A stretch of DNA of 64,000 nucleotides, taken from the NCBI GenBank assembly GCA_963778075.1, contig CAVZTJ010000015.1, positions 1,142,431-1,206,430 on the forward strand, written 5' to 3'. This document shows, piece by piece, positions 1 through 7,713 of this stretch. The first letter of the stretch is position 1; each line of letters opens with the position of its first letter. The stretch comes from JASHPR01 sp963778075 (GTDB taxonomy: Bacteria; Actinomycetota; Actinomycetes; Streptosporangiales; Streptosporangiaceae). Made by a program: the position numbers and the translations under genes. Under the pieces are notes generated by a model. That model did no database searches and was not told where the DNA came from. It worked only from the letters and a program-made list of their open reading frames with translations.

Positions 1-1
1 T

Positions 2-205
2 GCTACCGCCCACCACCGGCGTGTCGCCGAGGCCACCATCAAGAATGACTTTGCCGACGCCCTGGGGAGCGCCTGGCAGGCCGAAGCGGTGAAACGGGAG
101 TTCGTCGCTGGACTGGGCGGTGTACGAACCGTGCGGCGTAATGTCCCTGTCGGTCGGCGGTTCGCTGGTCCTCAGCTACCTCGAACGATGAGTCCCGTCT
201 CGTAG
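2..205 (+). CDS. 3' end of an unidentified gene entering from the left edge
   Basis: An open frame runs from the first bases of the window to a TAG at 203-205 (67 codons). Its third codon positions are mostly G or C, like real genes here. The peptide contains VAEATIKNDFADALG and ends VPVGRRFAGPQLPRTMSPVS. I do not recognise the family. It overlaps the end of the convergent response-regulator gene by 34 bases. It could be a true C-terminus or chance; the upstream sequence would decide. Confidence 0.25.
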   Translation, partial: ATAHHRRVAEATIKNDFADALGSAWQAEAVKREFVAGLGGVRTVRRNVPVGRRFAGPQLPRTMSPVS

Positions 206-843
206 GCGATGATGACGGCTTGTGTGCGGTCGCGCAGGCCGAGCTTGGCCAGGATCCGGCCGACGTGGGTTTTGGTGGTCTGCTCGGCGATGATCAGGGT
301 GTCGCTGATCTCGGCGTTGGACATGCCGCGGGCGATCAGCCGTAGCACTTCGGTCTCGCGGCTGGTGAGCGCGTTGAGCGCGGTGGGTGTCGCGACTACG
401 GGGGCAGCGCGCGGGCCGTGGGCGAAGTCGGCGATCAACCGTCTGGTAACCGATGGGGCCAGCAGGGCGTCGCCGGCTGCGATCACCCGGACCGCCTGCA
501 CCAGCTCGGCGGCTGTCGCGTCCTTGAGCAGGAATCCGCTGGCCCCGGCGCGCAGCGCCTCATAGACGTACTCATCAAGGTCGAACGTGGTCAGCATGAG
601 CACTCGCGGCGGGCCGCTGTCGCGGGCGACTGCCAGGATGCGCCTGGTCGCCTGCAGCCCGTCTATGACCGGCATCCGCACGTCCATGAGTACTACGTCG
701 GGCCGCAGCTGCCCGGTCTGCCGGATGGCGTCGGCGCCATCGGCGGCCTGCCCGCAAACGGTCATGTCCGGCTGAGCGGCGAGCATCGCGGCGAACCCCT
801 CACGCACCATCGCCTGGTCATCAGCGATCAAGCATTGGATCAT
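172..843 (-). CDS. NarL/LuxR-family response regulator
   Basis: A cytoplasmic response regulator of 223 aa, the usual NarL-class length. The receiver domain (about 1-120) has the acidic pair DD at 8-9, the phospho-acceptor Asp at about 54 in VVLMDVRMP and the conserved Lys at about 107 in LLKD. A LuxR-type helix-turn-helix follows (about 158-218, LTSRETEVLRLIARGMSNAEI). The ATG at 841-843 is chosen because it sits in an ATGA overlap with the stop of the upstream sensor kinase, so the two are translationally coupled. A longer upstream extension in the same frame only reads through the kinase gene. The pair is divergent from the lipoprotein/HlyD/ABC export genes that start at 2945, so control of that export module is inferred, not shown. 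Confidence 0.93.
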   Translation of the reverse strand: MIQCLIADDQAMVREGFAAMLAAQPDMTVCGQAADGADAIRQTGQLRPDVVLMDVRMPVIDGLQATRRILAVARDSGPPRVLMLTTFDLDEYVYEALRAGASGFLLKDATAAELVQAVRVIAAGDALLAPSVTRRLIADFAHGPRAAPVVATPTALNALTSRETEVLRLIARGMSNAEISDTLIIAEQTTKTHVGRILAKLGLRDRTQAVIIAYETGLIVRGS

Positions 844-2252
844 CCCGCCGCCCCGGCGGTCATGCCGGGGATGCCCAGCGGCAGGACGGCGGAAACGACA
901 TAGCCGCCCTCCGGCGAAGGGCCCGCCGACAGGGACCCGCCTAGTACTGCAGCCCGGTCCCGCATTCCGGCGAGCCCGTGCCCCGGCCGGTGCCCGTCGG
1001 CGGGCGCGCGGCCGTTGGGTGGTTTCAGCAGGCCATCGGGGGGACCGTTGACGATCCGCAGGACCACAGCCTCGGCGCTGTGATTCACCGAGACGGTGAC
1101 CACTGCACCCGGGGCATACCGGCTGGCATTGGACAGCGACTCCTGCACGATCCGGTATGCGCACAGGCCGACGCCAGGCGGCACCTGGCCCAGGGGGTCG
1201 GGCAGTGCGAGCTCGACGCTCACCCCGGCCCGCCGGACAGTCCCGACAAGATCCGGCAGATCCGACAGCCGCGGCTGCGGAGCCCGCTCCGCTGGCTCGT
1301 CTCCGCGTAGCACACCCAGCAGGCGCCGCATGTCGCTGAGCGCCTCACGTGCCGCACCGCTCAGCGCGCCGAATTCGGCCGCGATCGGCCGGTCCAGGTC
1401 TGCCAACCGGTACGGAGCGGCCTCGGCTCGCACGGCGATCAGTGACATGTGGTGGGCGACCACGTCATGCAGTTCCCGGGCAATGCGGGAACGCTCCTCC
1501 AAGATGATCCGCCGGGCGCGCTCCAGGTCGGTACGCTCCGCCTCGTCGGCCAGCGCCAACCGGTCACGGTTCCGGGAGCTGAGCGCGTACACCGCGACGG
1601 CGATCGCGCTAAACACGACCGTGCCCAGGGTCGCGAGCATGATCTGACCAGCCTGGGCAGCCCACCCCCACCACGGGCTCAGGGTCAGCGCCCACATCCA
1701 CCACAGCACCAGGCGCTGCTGCCGGATCCCAGCGGCACAGAATGCCACGACCAGAACGAGCAGCTGGATGAGCCCCCATGGGTATCCGGGCTGCTCTTGG
1801 CCGATTAGCGGGACAAGCAGCAGCGCCAGCCACGCTATCCGCCAGCCCGCCAGCGGGTACCGGGCTGCCAGCGGCAGCGGCGCCACAGCGGCCAGCGCCA
1901 CCAATACCCCAGCGGTCATGGGTGCGCCGGGCAGCCATCCGGGCGGAAGCGAGGCTTTAAACGTAGCCCCTTGGTGGGCGAAGCCCGAGTGGCGTCCTGC
2001 GCCCGTGAACGGGATCACCCAGCTGCCGAGTGGTTCCAGGGATGCGCCCTGCAAGGCGGCCAGGCTGGCAACACCGCCCAGCAGGGTCACGGCGGCCAGG
2101 CCCGCATACACGGCCCGGCGCTGCAACGGCGAGCGCCAGCGCATCGCCGGCGTTTCGGGCCCCATCAGCACCTGAACCAAGCCCTGACCGGCCTGGCGGG
2201 CGAGGGCGCGTACCCGGCCCGCCGTCGGCACGGCACCTGGCATCGCGTTCAT
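840..2252 (-). CDS. NarL-type sensor histidine kinase (HisKA_3)
   Basis: A membrane sensor kinase of 470 aa. The first ~225 residues hold about five or six hydrophobic segments (roughly 48-70, 113-131, 137-150, 160-175, 183-224). A short linker leads to a HisKA_3 dimerisation domain with RIARELHDVVAHHM, the phospho-acceptor His at about 262. The C-terminal ATPase domain has an N-box-like SLSNASRYAP and a G-box GHGLAGMRDR. This is the standard layout of the kinase that phosphorylates the co-transcribed NarL-class regulator. No clear Shine-Dalgarno is visible before ATG 2252; ATG 2243 is an alternative. The input signal cannot be read. Many such kinases in actinobacteria sense cell-envelope stress next to ABC exporters, which fits the neighbours. 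Confidence 0.92.
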   Translation of the reverse strand: MNAMPGAVPTAGRVRALARQAGQGLVQVLMGPETPAMRWRSPLQRRAVYAGLAAVTLLGGVASLAALQGASLEPLGSWVIPFTGAGRHSGFAHQGATFKASLPPGWLPGAPMTAGVLVALAAVAPLPLAARYPLAGWRIAWLALLLVPLIGQEQPGYPWGLIQLLVLVVAFCAAGIRQQRLVLWWMWALTLSPWWGWAAQAGQIMLATLGTVVFSAIAVAVYALSSRNRDRLALADEAERTDLERARRIILEERSRIARELHDVVAHHMSLIAVRAEAAPYRLADLDRPIAAEFGALSGAAREALSDMRRLLGVLRGDEPAERAPQPRLSDLPDLVGTVRRAGVSVELALPDPLGQVPPGVGLCAYRIVQESLSNASRYAPGAVVTVSVNHSAEAVVLRIVNGPPDGLLKPPNGRAPADGHRPGHGLAGMRDRAAVLGGSLSAGPSPEGGYVVSAVLPLGIPGMTAGAAG

Positions 2253-2944
2253 GATGTCAGCGTAGGCTGCGCGCGCCGGCCCGTCGTCCCGCCATCGGCT
2301 GTCATACCCAGGTATGCAGACCTGCTGCGCTCACGCCGCGCTGCCCCGCTGGTATGACGCCCAAGTTAGCTCTCCGGCCTGACGACACGACCCGGTCCAG
2401 CCAGGCAGAGTCAGGCGCATGCATAATCCTCCATCGCCGCCGGCGGCGTTGCCGGGCGGACCTGCGCGCGCCGTCTACCACTGCGCGGGTGGTAACAGCG
2501 CCCAGGCCCGATGCCCGGGCGGTTTCTGCATCGGCGGAGAGAAGGACCACATCGTCGGCGCTCCGCAGATGCAGTCAGAAAACAACGCCTGCCAGCACCT
2601 GGTCCCGCATGGCGGAAGGATCAGTGTCACGCACTGCGATAGCCGTCCGCGAGCCGCTGAGGTGCTCCGCGCGTTGCGCTCGCACGTGAGCACTGGCTTC
2701 TCGGACGCAGTAGCAGCCTCGCTGTCCCCGGCTGCCTCACCAACTCACCAGCGCCAGTGGGCCTGCCGAAAGCTTCGGCCCGGTGAGGGGTGGGGGCGGG
2801 TAACCCCCGTGCCGGCTTTCCGCATCTGCCGGATCCTCCAGCGGTGCAGCTCACATCGAGTTCACCAGCGATCCCGCCATGGTCTGGCTGACACACCGGG
2901 GGTCGCAGAAGGTTCAGTCACGTTGTCAGAAGGGAGCCCTCGCT
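2253..2944. other. Divergent intergenic region, no gene seen
   Basis: About 690 bases separate the kinase gene from the lipoprotein gene. Several short frames are open here, but none has a start with a ribosome site or resembles a protein. The region must hold the promoters for both transcription units. The only clear signal is the ribosome-binding sequence AGAAGGGAG about 2930-2938 ahead of the lipoprotein. I see no convincing NarL operator by eye. Confidence 0.5.
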
Positions 2945-3529
2945 ATGAATGACGGAAGTGGCCGTAGCCAGGACCGGCGGTCGTCCGGCATTTCATGCCG
3001 GCTGGGTGTCTTGGCCGCTGTTCTGGCCGGGGCTGCTGTGCTCGCGGCGGCTTGCGGAGGAGGCGGCTCGCATCCGGCAGCTTCGAGCGCGACCCCTGGA
3101 CAGCTGACCGCCCCGAAGCTTGACGCTTTCGCACAGTGCATGCGCAGCCACGGAGTGCCGGACTTTTACTTCTCCAAGAGCAACTCCAGCTCGACCGTCA
3201 CGATTTACGGAGGCGCCATCCCGGCAAGCATCCAGGTCGATTCACCGCAGTTTGAGGCTGGCATGAGGGCCTGCCGGCACGTGCTCGGGGTTCCGGGGGG
3301 CACTCAGACCGAGATGGCCGCTGCGCGGCTTCGCGGCCTGGTAAAGGCAGCCGGGTGCATGCGCGCAGATGGATATCCGAACTACCCGGATCCGAGTGTG
3401 GAAAGCGGGGGGGTTTTTGTCCCGCCGGTTCCGTCCAGCATCGACACGAACTCGCCGCAATTCCTGGCTGCGGCGAAGAAATGCGGCGCGGCCAGCTCTG
3501 GCGGCACCGAGATTCCCGGCGGCGGATGA
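2945..3529 (+). CDS. Secreted lipoprotein with two CMRxxG motifs
   Basis: A 194-aa lipoprotein. The N-terminus has Arg residues, a hydrophobic stretch (about 20-35) and a lipobox ending at Cys 37 (LAAACGGGG). The mature part carries two related motifs, FAQCMRSHGVPDF and AGCMRADGYPNYPDP, each followed by a Cys-containing helix. These look like an internally duplicated unit. Small lipoproteins with this signature accompany HlyD-like/ABC/FtsX export operons in actinobacteria, and a paralogue sits in the same place in the second module (39724-40257). The ATG at 2945 has a good ribosome site (AGAAGGGAG). Its role is unknown; it could be an extracytoplasmic partner of the exporter. Confidence 0.8.
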   Translation: MNDGSGRSQDRRSSGISCRLGVLAAVLAGAAVLAAACGGGGSHPAASSATPGQLTAPKLDAFAQCMRSHGVPDFYFSKSNSSSTVTIYGGAIPASIQVDSPQFEAGMRACRHVLGVPGGTQTEMAAARLRGLVKAAGCMRADGYPNYPDPSVESGGVFVPPVPSSIDTNSPQFLAAAKKCGAASSGGTEIPGGG

Positions 3530-3689
3530 GATGTGACTCAGGACTATGAGCGGCCCCACGCACGGACGGCCAGCTAGCAGCGGTCGACCAGCTGCTGAAG
3601 CATCGATACCAGTTCTCCGCAGAACCGGGCCGCTTGGGATACATGCCGAACAGCAGCACACATCGAGACGGGGAGGCTGACTTAGGGCG

Positions 3690-5042
3690 ATGAGCAGCGC
3701 CGATGCACGTGAGCAGGCGAGGGGCCCCGCGGTGCCCGAGCAGGGAGCCGGCGGGGCCGGGCATGAGAGGGCGATGGTACCGGCGCGGGGCGGCGGGCAC
3801 GCGGGGGCGGGACCTGCCGTGGGCGGCCGCGGGCTGGCCGGATACCGGCGCCGCCGGCGGGGCTGGGTGCTGGCTTTTGGCGTGGTCGTGGTCGTGGCGG
3901 GCGGTCTGGGCGGGGCTGGAGCGGCGGGGGTGTTCCGTTCGCCGAAGCCGGCGGTGAGCAACACCGGTGACGCCACCGGGTCGCAGCCGGTGACCCGCGG
4001 GTCGCTGACCGAGCAGACGCAGGAGAACGGGACGCTCGGTGACGCCGGCTCGTACACGGTGGTGGTCCCGGGGTCGTCGGCCTCAGGCGGGTCGGCGCCG
4101 GACTCCTCATCCTCGCCGGATTCGGGAGCGGGCCCGCAGACGTTCACCTGGCTGCCGCAGGTGGGTCAGACGATCCGGCAGGGCCAGCAGATCTACCAGG
4201 TCTCCGGGTCGGCGGTGATGCTGCTGTACGGGAACGTGCCGGCCTACCGGGACCTGTCGGAGGGAATGACCGGAGCGGATGTGACCGATCTGAACACCGA
4301 CCTGGTCAAGCTCGGGTATGCGACCGCGGCGGCCCTGGGCCCGCGGCCGGGGTGGGACTACTTCAGCAGCGAGACCGCGTACGCGCTAGAGCTGCTGCAG
4401 GCCCGCCTGGGGCTGACACAGACCGGGACCCTGCCGCTGGGCCAGGCGGTGTTCTTGCCCAGCGCGATCCAGGTAACCAGCCTGGGCACCGGAGTGGTAG
4501 AAGGCGGTGCGGTCACGGCCGGGTCTGCGGTGCTGACCGGCAGCTCGCTGACGCCGGTGGTGACGGTCAGCATGGACGCCTCGCTGCAGACCGAGGTGAA
4601 GGCGGGCAACAAGGTATCGATCACCCTCCCGGATGGGTCGACCACGCCGGGTGTTATCTCCGAGATCAGCCCAGCAACCTCCTCCTCCAGCTCGTCCGCG
4701 CCTTCCTCGTCTTCCTCCTCGTCGGCTAACGGTTCTGGCAGCGGGTCGGGCACGGCGACGATCAACGTGGTGGTGTCGCTGGCCGACCCCAAAGCGGCGG
4801 GAAACCTCAACGAGATCCCGGTGCAGGTGACGATCACTACCGGCAGCGTGAGCAACGCGCTGATCGTGCCGGTAGATGCGCTGCTGGCGCAGCCCGGCGG
4901 GGGGTATGCGGTGGAGGTGACCGGCCCGGGCGGGCATCACCTGGTGAAGGTGACCCCGGGCGTGTTCGACGACGCGGCCGGGACGGTGCAGGTTACCGGG
5001 AACCTGACCCCCGGGCAGCGCGTGGTGGTGCCAGGGATATGA
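3690..5042 (+). CDS. HlyD/MacA-like adaptor with peptidoglycan-binding domain
   Basis: A 450-aa membrane-anchored adaptor. A cytoplasmic Pro/Gly/Arg-rich N-terminus precedes one transmembrane helix (about 57-80). The outside part has a MacA-like barrel/lipoyl arrangement with QVGQTIRQGQQIYQV. Next comes a peptidoglycan-binding-1-type domain (about 190-260, MTGADVTDLNTDLVKLGY). A serine-rich low-complexity stretch is found near 330-350, and a C-terminal membrane-proximal domain ends GQRVVVPGI. In monoderm bacteria such adaptors work with MacB-type ABC transporters without an outer-membrane channel. The stop overlaps the start of the ATPase gene (ATGA), so the genes form one operon. It is closely paralogous to 38262-39605. 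Confidence 0.88.
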   Translation: MSSADAREQARGPAVPEQGAGGAGHERAMVPARGGGHAGAGPAVGGRGLAGYRRRRRGWVLAFGVVVVVAGGLGGAGAAGVFRSPKPAVSNTGDATGSQPVTRGSLTEQTQENGTLGDAGSYTVVVPGSSASGGSAPDSSSSPDSGAGPQTFTWLPQVGQTIRQGQQIYQVSGSAVMLLYGNVPAYRDLSEGMTGADVTDLNTDLVKLGYATAAALGPRPGWDYFSSETAYALELLQARLGLTQTGTLPLGQAVFLPSAIQVTSLGTGVVEGGAVTAGSAVLTGSSLTPVVTVSMDASLQTEVKAGNKVSITLPDGSTTPGVISEISPATSSSSSSAPSSSSSSSANGSGSGSGTATINVVVSLADPKAAGNLNEIPVQVTITTGSVSNALIVPVDALLAQPGGGYAVEVTGPGGHHLVKVTPGVFDDAAGTVQVTGNLTPGQRVVVPGI

Positions 5043-5860
5043 GCAGCCACGAAATAGCGGCGCTCCCCGCCGCACCGCCCGGACGCGCGCCGGCCGACGC
5101 GCCGGAAATCGTGCTGGACCTGCGGACAGTGACGAAGGTCTACCCGGGCAAGCCGCCGGTGCCCGCGCTGCGCGGGGTGAGCCTGCAGGTGGCGGCCGGG
5201 GAACTGGTGGCACTGCTGGGGCCGTCGGGGTCGGGCAAGACCACGCTGCTCCACCTGGCCGGCACCCTGGACCTGCCCACCGCGGGCACGGTAAAGGTCA
5301 CCGGCCTGGATGTGGCCACGCTGGCCGATAAGCAGCTGGCAGGGCTGCGCGCGTCGGCTATCGGGTTCGTATTCCAGCAGTTTTTCCTGGCCGAGCATCA
5401 ATCTGTGCTAAACAACGTGGCCGACGGGCTGCTGTATGCCGGGGTGAGCCTGGCTCGCCGCCGCGAGCTGGCCGCTGCCGCACTAGAGCGAGTGGGGCTA
5501 GGTCACAAGCTGCACGCCAGACCCACTCAGCTATCGGGAGGTGAGCGGCAGCGAGTGGCGATCGCCCGCGCCATCGCCGGACAGCCGGCGATCGTGCTGG
5601 CCGACGAGCCGACCGGCAACCTGGACCAAGCCACCGGCGCGGCCATCTTGGAACTGCTCGGCCAGCTCAACTCCGCTGGGACCACGATCGTAGTGGTCAC
5701 CCACGACGAGCAGGTCGCCACCTGGATGCGACGCCAGGTACGGATGCTGGACGGCCAGATCGTCTCCGACACTGCGCCTAGGGCGCCCCGCCCGTGGCCG
5801 GATGAGGATGAGGAGCGGCCAACGGGCGGGCCTGGCCGGCCAGAAGGAGGACTCCGATGA
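5039..5860 (+). CDS. ABC transporter ATP-binding protein, MacB/LolD type
   Basis: A 273-aa nucleotide-binding subunit. Walker A is GPSGSGKTT (about 61-69), the signature is LSGGERQRVAIARA, Walker B is IVLADEPTGNLD and the H-loop is VVVTHD. The FQQFFLAEHQSV stretch and overall length place it in the MacB/LolD (3.A.1.122-like) group that powers FtsX-type permeases. It overlaps both neighbours by four bases, indicating coupled translation of adaptor, ATPase and permease. The substrate (antimicrobial peptide, lipid or cell-wall intermediate) cannot be deduced. The paralogue is 37453-38265. Confidence 0.93.
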   Translation: MSSHEIAALPAAPPGRAPADAPEIVLDLRTVTKVYPGKPPVPALRGVSLQVAAGELVALLGPSGSGKTTLLHLAGTLDLPTAGTVKVTGLDVATLADKQLAGLRASAIGFVFQQFFLAEHQSVLNNVADGLLYAGVSLARRRELAAAALERVGLGHKLHARPTQLSGGERQRVAIARAIAGQPAIVLADEPTGNLDQATGAAILELLGQLNSAGTTIVVVTHDEQVATWMRRQVRMLDGQIVSDTAPRAPRPWPDEDEERPTGGPGRPEGGLR

Positions 5861-7113
5861 CCGCGACGATCTTCGGCGCGCGCACACCGGCCCCCATCGC
5901 GCCCGCGGCAGCCCGACTGCGGCTCAGCGACCTGGCCCGGCTGGCCGGCGTGGGCATCCGCACCCGCACCCTGCGGGCCGCGCTATCGGCGCTGGGCATC
6001 GCGATCGGGGTCGCGGCAATCGTGGCTGTGCTCGGGCTGTCGTCCTCGTCGGCGGCCGGCCTGAACGCAGAGATCGCCGCGCTCGGCACCAACCTGCTCA
6101 CCGTCCAGGCCGGGCAAAACCTCAGCGGAGGAAACGCCGAGCTGCCGGTCGCGGCGCCCGCGATGATCGCCCGGCTGCCCGGCGTCTACCAAGTGCAATC
6201 CACCGGTGCCACCAACGCGAGCGTCTACCGCTCCCCGCTGATCCCCTCGGTGAACACCAATGCGCTCACCGTCGACGCGGCGACCCTTGGCCTGCCCGCC
6301 ACGGCCGGGACCAGCCTGGCGGAGGGCGAGTTCCTCAACGCCGCCACCGCCCGCGAACCGGTCTGCGTGCTCGGCGCGGCCGCCGCCCAGCTGCTTGGCA
6401 TCGATAAGGTGTTTCCCGGCGAACGGGTCTGGGTCACTGGCACGGCGGCGAACGGCAACGGCGGCATGTGGCTGTATGTGGCCGGCATCCTCAAGCCCGA
6501 CGTGCTGTCCCCCGATGTTGACTCCTCGGTGCTGGTGGGGTTCCCATTCGCCAAGAAATACCTCAGCTTCGACGGCCACCCCACCACCACCTACGTTAAG
6601 GCCACCTACGGCCAGATCAACGCCGTCTACAGCCTGCTCGGCAACCAAGCCAACCCGGAGAACCCCAGCGGCGTCGATGTGTCCCAGCCCTCCAATGCCC
6701 TAGTCGCTCAGAAAGACGCCAAGAGCGCGTTCAGCACCCTGTTCTTGGGCCTGGGCGCGGTCGCACTGCTAGTCGGCGCCATCGGCGTCGCTAACATCAT
6801 GGTCATCGCGGTTCTGGAACGCCGTCCGGAGATCGGACTGCGCCGGGCCCTGGGCGCCACCCGCGGTCAGATCCGCACCCAGTTCCTGGCCGAAGCCATC
6901 GCCTTGTCAGCGCTCGGCGGCGTGGCCGGAATCCTCACCGGCGCCGCCGCCACGGCTATCTACGCCCACGGCAAAGGCTGGACCACCGTCATCCCCGCCA
7001 ACGCCTGGGCCGGAGGCCTAGCCGCCGCCATCCTCATCGGCGCCCTAGCCGGGCTGCTGCCCGCCATCCGCGCCGCCCGCCTGTCTCCCACACAGGCGCT
7101 GTGGAGCCTGTAA
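5857..7113 (+). CDS. FtsX/MacB-type ABC permease
   Basis: A 418-aa permease with the MacB layout. The first transmembrane helix is preceded by RTLRAALSALGIAIGVAAIVAVL. A large extracytoplasmic MacB_PCD domain follows (about 70-270), then three C-terminal helices in the FtsX domain with LERRPEIGLRRALGATRGQIRTQF between them. The end, GLLPAIRAARLSPTQALWSL, is typical of the family. The gene starts in an ATGA overlap with the ATPase and is the last of the module. The permease at 36203-37456 is a close paralogue of nearly identical length, and a decayed third copy lies at 30937-31193. Confidence 0.93.
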   Translation: MTATIFGARTPAPIAPAAARLRLSDLARLAGVGIRTRTLRAALSALGIAIGVAAIVAVLGLSSSSAAGLNAEIAALGTNLLTVQAGQNLSGGNAELPVAAPAMIARLPGVYQVQSTGATNASVYRSPLIPSVNTNALTVDAATLGLPATAGTSLAEGEFLNAATAREPVCVLGAAAAQLLGIDKVFPGERVWVTGTAANGNGGMWLYVAGILKPDVLSPDVDSSVLVGFPFAKKYLSFDGHPTTTYVKATYGQINAVYSLLGNQANPENPSGVDVSQPSNALVAQKDAKSAFSTLFLGLGAVALLVGAIGVANIMVIAVLERRPEIGLRRALGATRGQIRTQFLAEAIALSALGGVAGILTGAAATAIYAHGKGWTTVIPANAWAGGLAAAILIGALAGLLPAIRAARLSPTQALWSL

Positions 7114-7381
7114 CCCATCTAAGGTCCCGTCCTGGCCGGTGAAGAGCCCAGTTCCTCACGTGTCGTGCCCAGGGAGAGCGGCTCTGAGGGCATGAACGGT
7201 CCCTCCTGCGCGAGTCTCGTCGCAAGATCATTCCGGCTGTGCCACCCGATTTTGGGGAACTCCTCGCTGCTCACCCCGCCCGCTGTCCAGAATCCGATCC
7301 GCGGTGCTCGATCACCAGCCGCACCGTGCGCTCCCAAAGCCCCCACAAAACCCGGGCGGTTCACAGTCGCCATCCGAATCA

Positions 7382-7399
7382 TGTCCGGATCTGACTAGC
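7382..7399 (+). promoter_or_regulatory. Recurring element, copy 1
   Basis: TGTCCGGATCTGACTAGC, identical to the copy at 31653-31670. Seven copies with at most a few changes occur in this window; the core is a partly symmetric GTCCGNNNTTGAC/GTCCGGATCTGAC. This one lies 314 bases ahead of an amino-acid permease. It is probably an operator or a non-standard promoter; which one cannot be told from sequence alone. Confidence 0.45.
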
Positions 7400-7408
7400 T
7401 ATAGCTAG
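7395..7408. repeat. Perfect 14-bp palindrome overlapping the recurring element
   Basis: CTAGCTATAGCTAG reads the same on both strands and shares its first five bases with the recurring element. It is AT-rich against a GC-rich background, so it stands out as a likely protein-binding site or promoter part. Confidence 0.45.
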
Positions 7409-7713
7409 CCGGCTGGAGGGCGTACCAGGCTGCCATGGGCTCCTTATTTCTAGTAAGGCAGAAGCCATGAATCTGATTGGAATGGGCTGTGACGTCAGGT
7501 TCCAATGGCAGGCGGGCGCCCGAGCGCGATTGCCGGGATACTGCCGGCAAGCCGCCGCCTGTCTGCATCGACCGTGGTGGTCTTGTCCGGGAGAAAGATC
7601 TATGCCGCCAGAAGAGGCACGAATGGTTTCTGTCCGAATGTGGCGAGCCATCAAGGCCGTGCCGGTGAAAAGGTAGCTGCCGCGTGACCTGGGTCCCGGC
7701 GAAAGGTTCGGAC

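Larger units (their letters stand above)
7114..7713. other. Intergenic region ahead of the amino-acid permease
   Basis: Six hundred bases with no convincing gene; the short frames on both strands lack starts and family resemblance. It contains one copy of the recurring TGTCCGGATCTGACTAGC element fused to a perfect 14-bp palindrome (see separate entries). Confidence 0.5.

Noticed and set aside
3690..7113. A complete tripartite MacAB-TolC pump
   Set aside because: No outer-membrane channel is encoded and the organism is monoderm; the adaptor instead has a peptidoglycan-binding domain.
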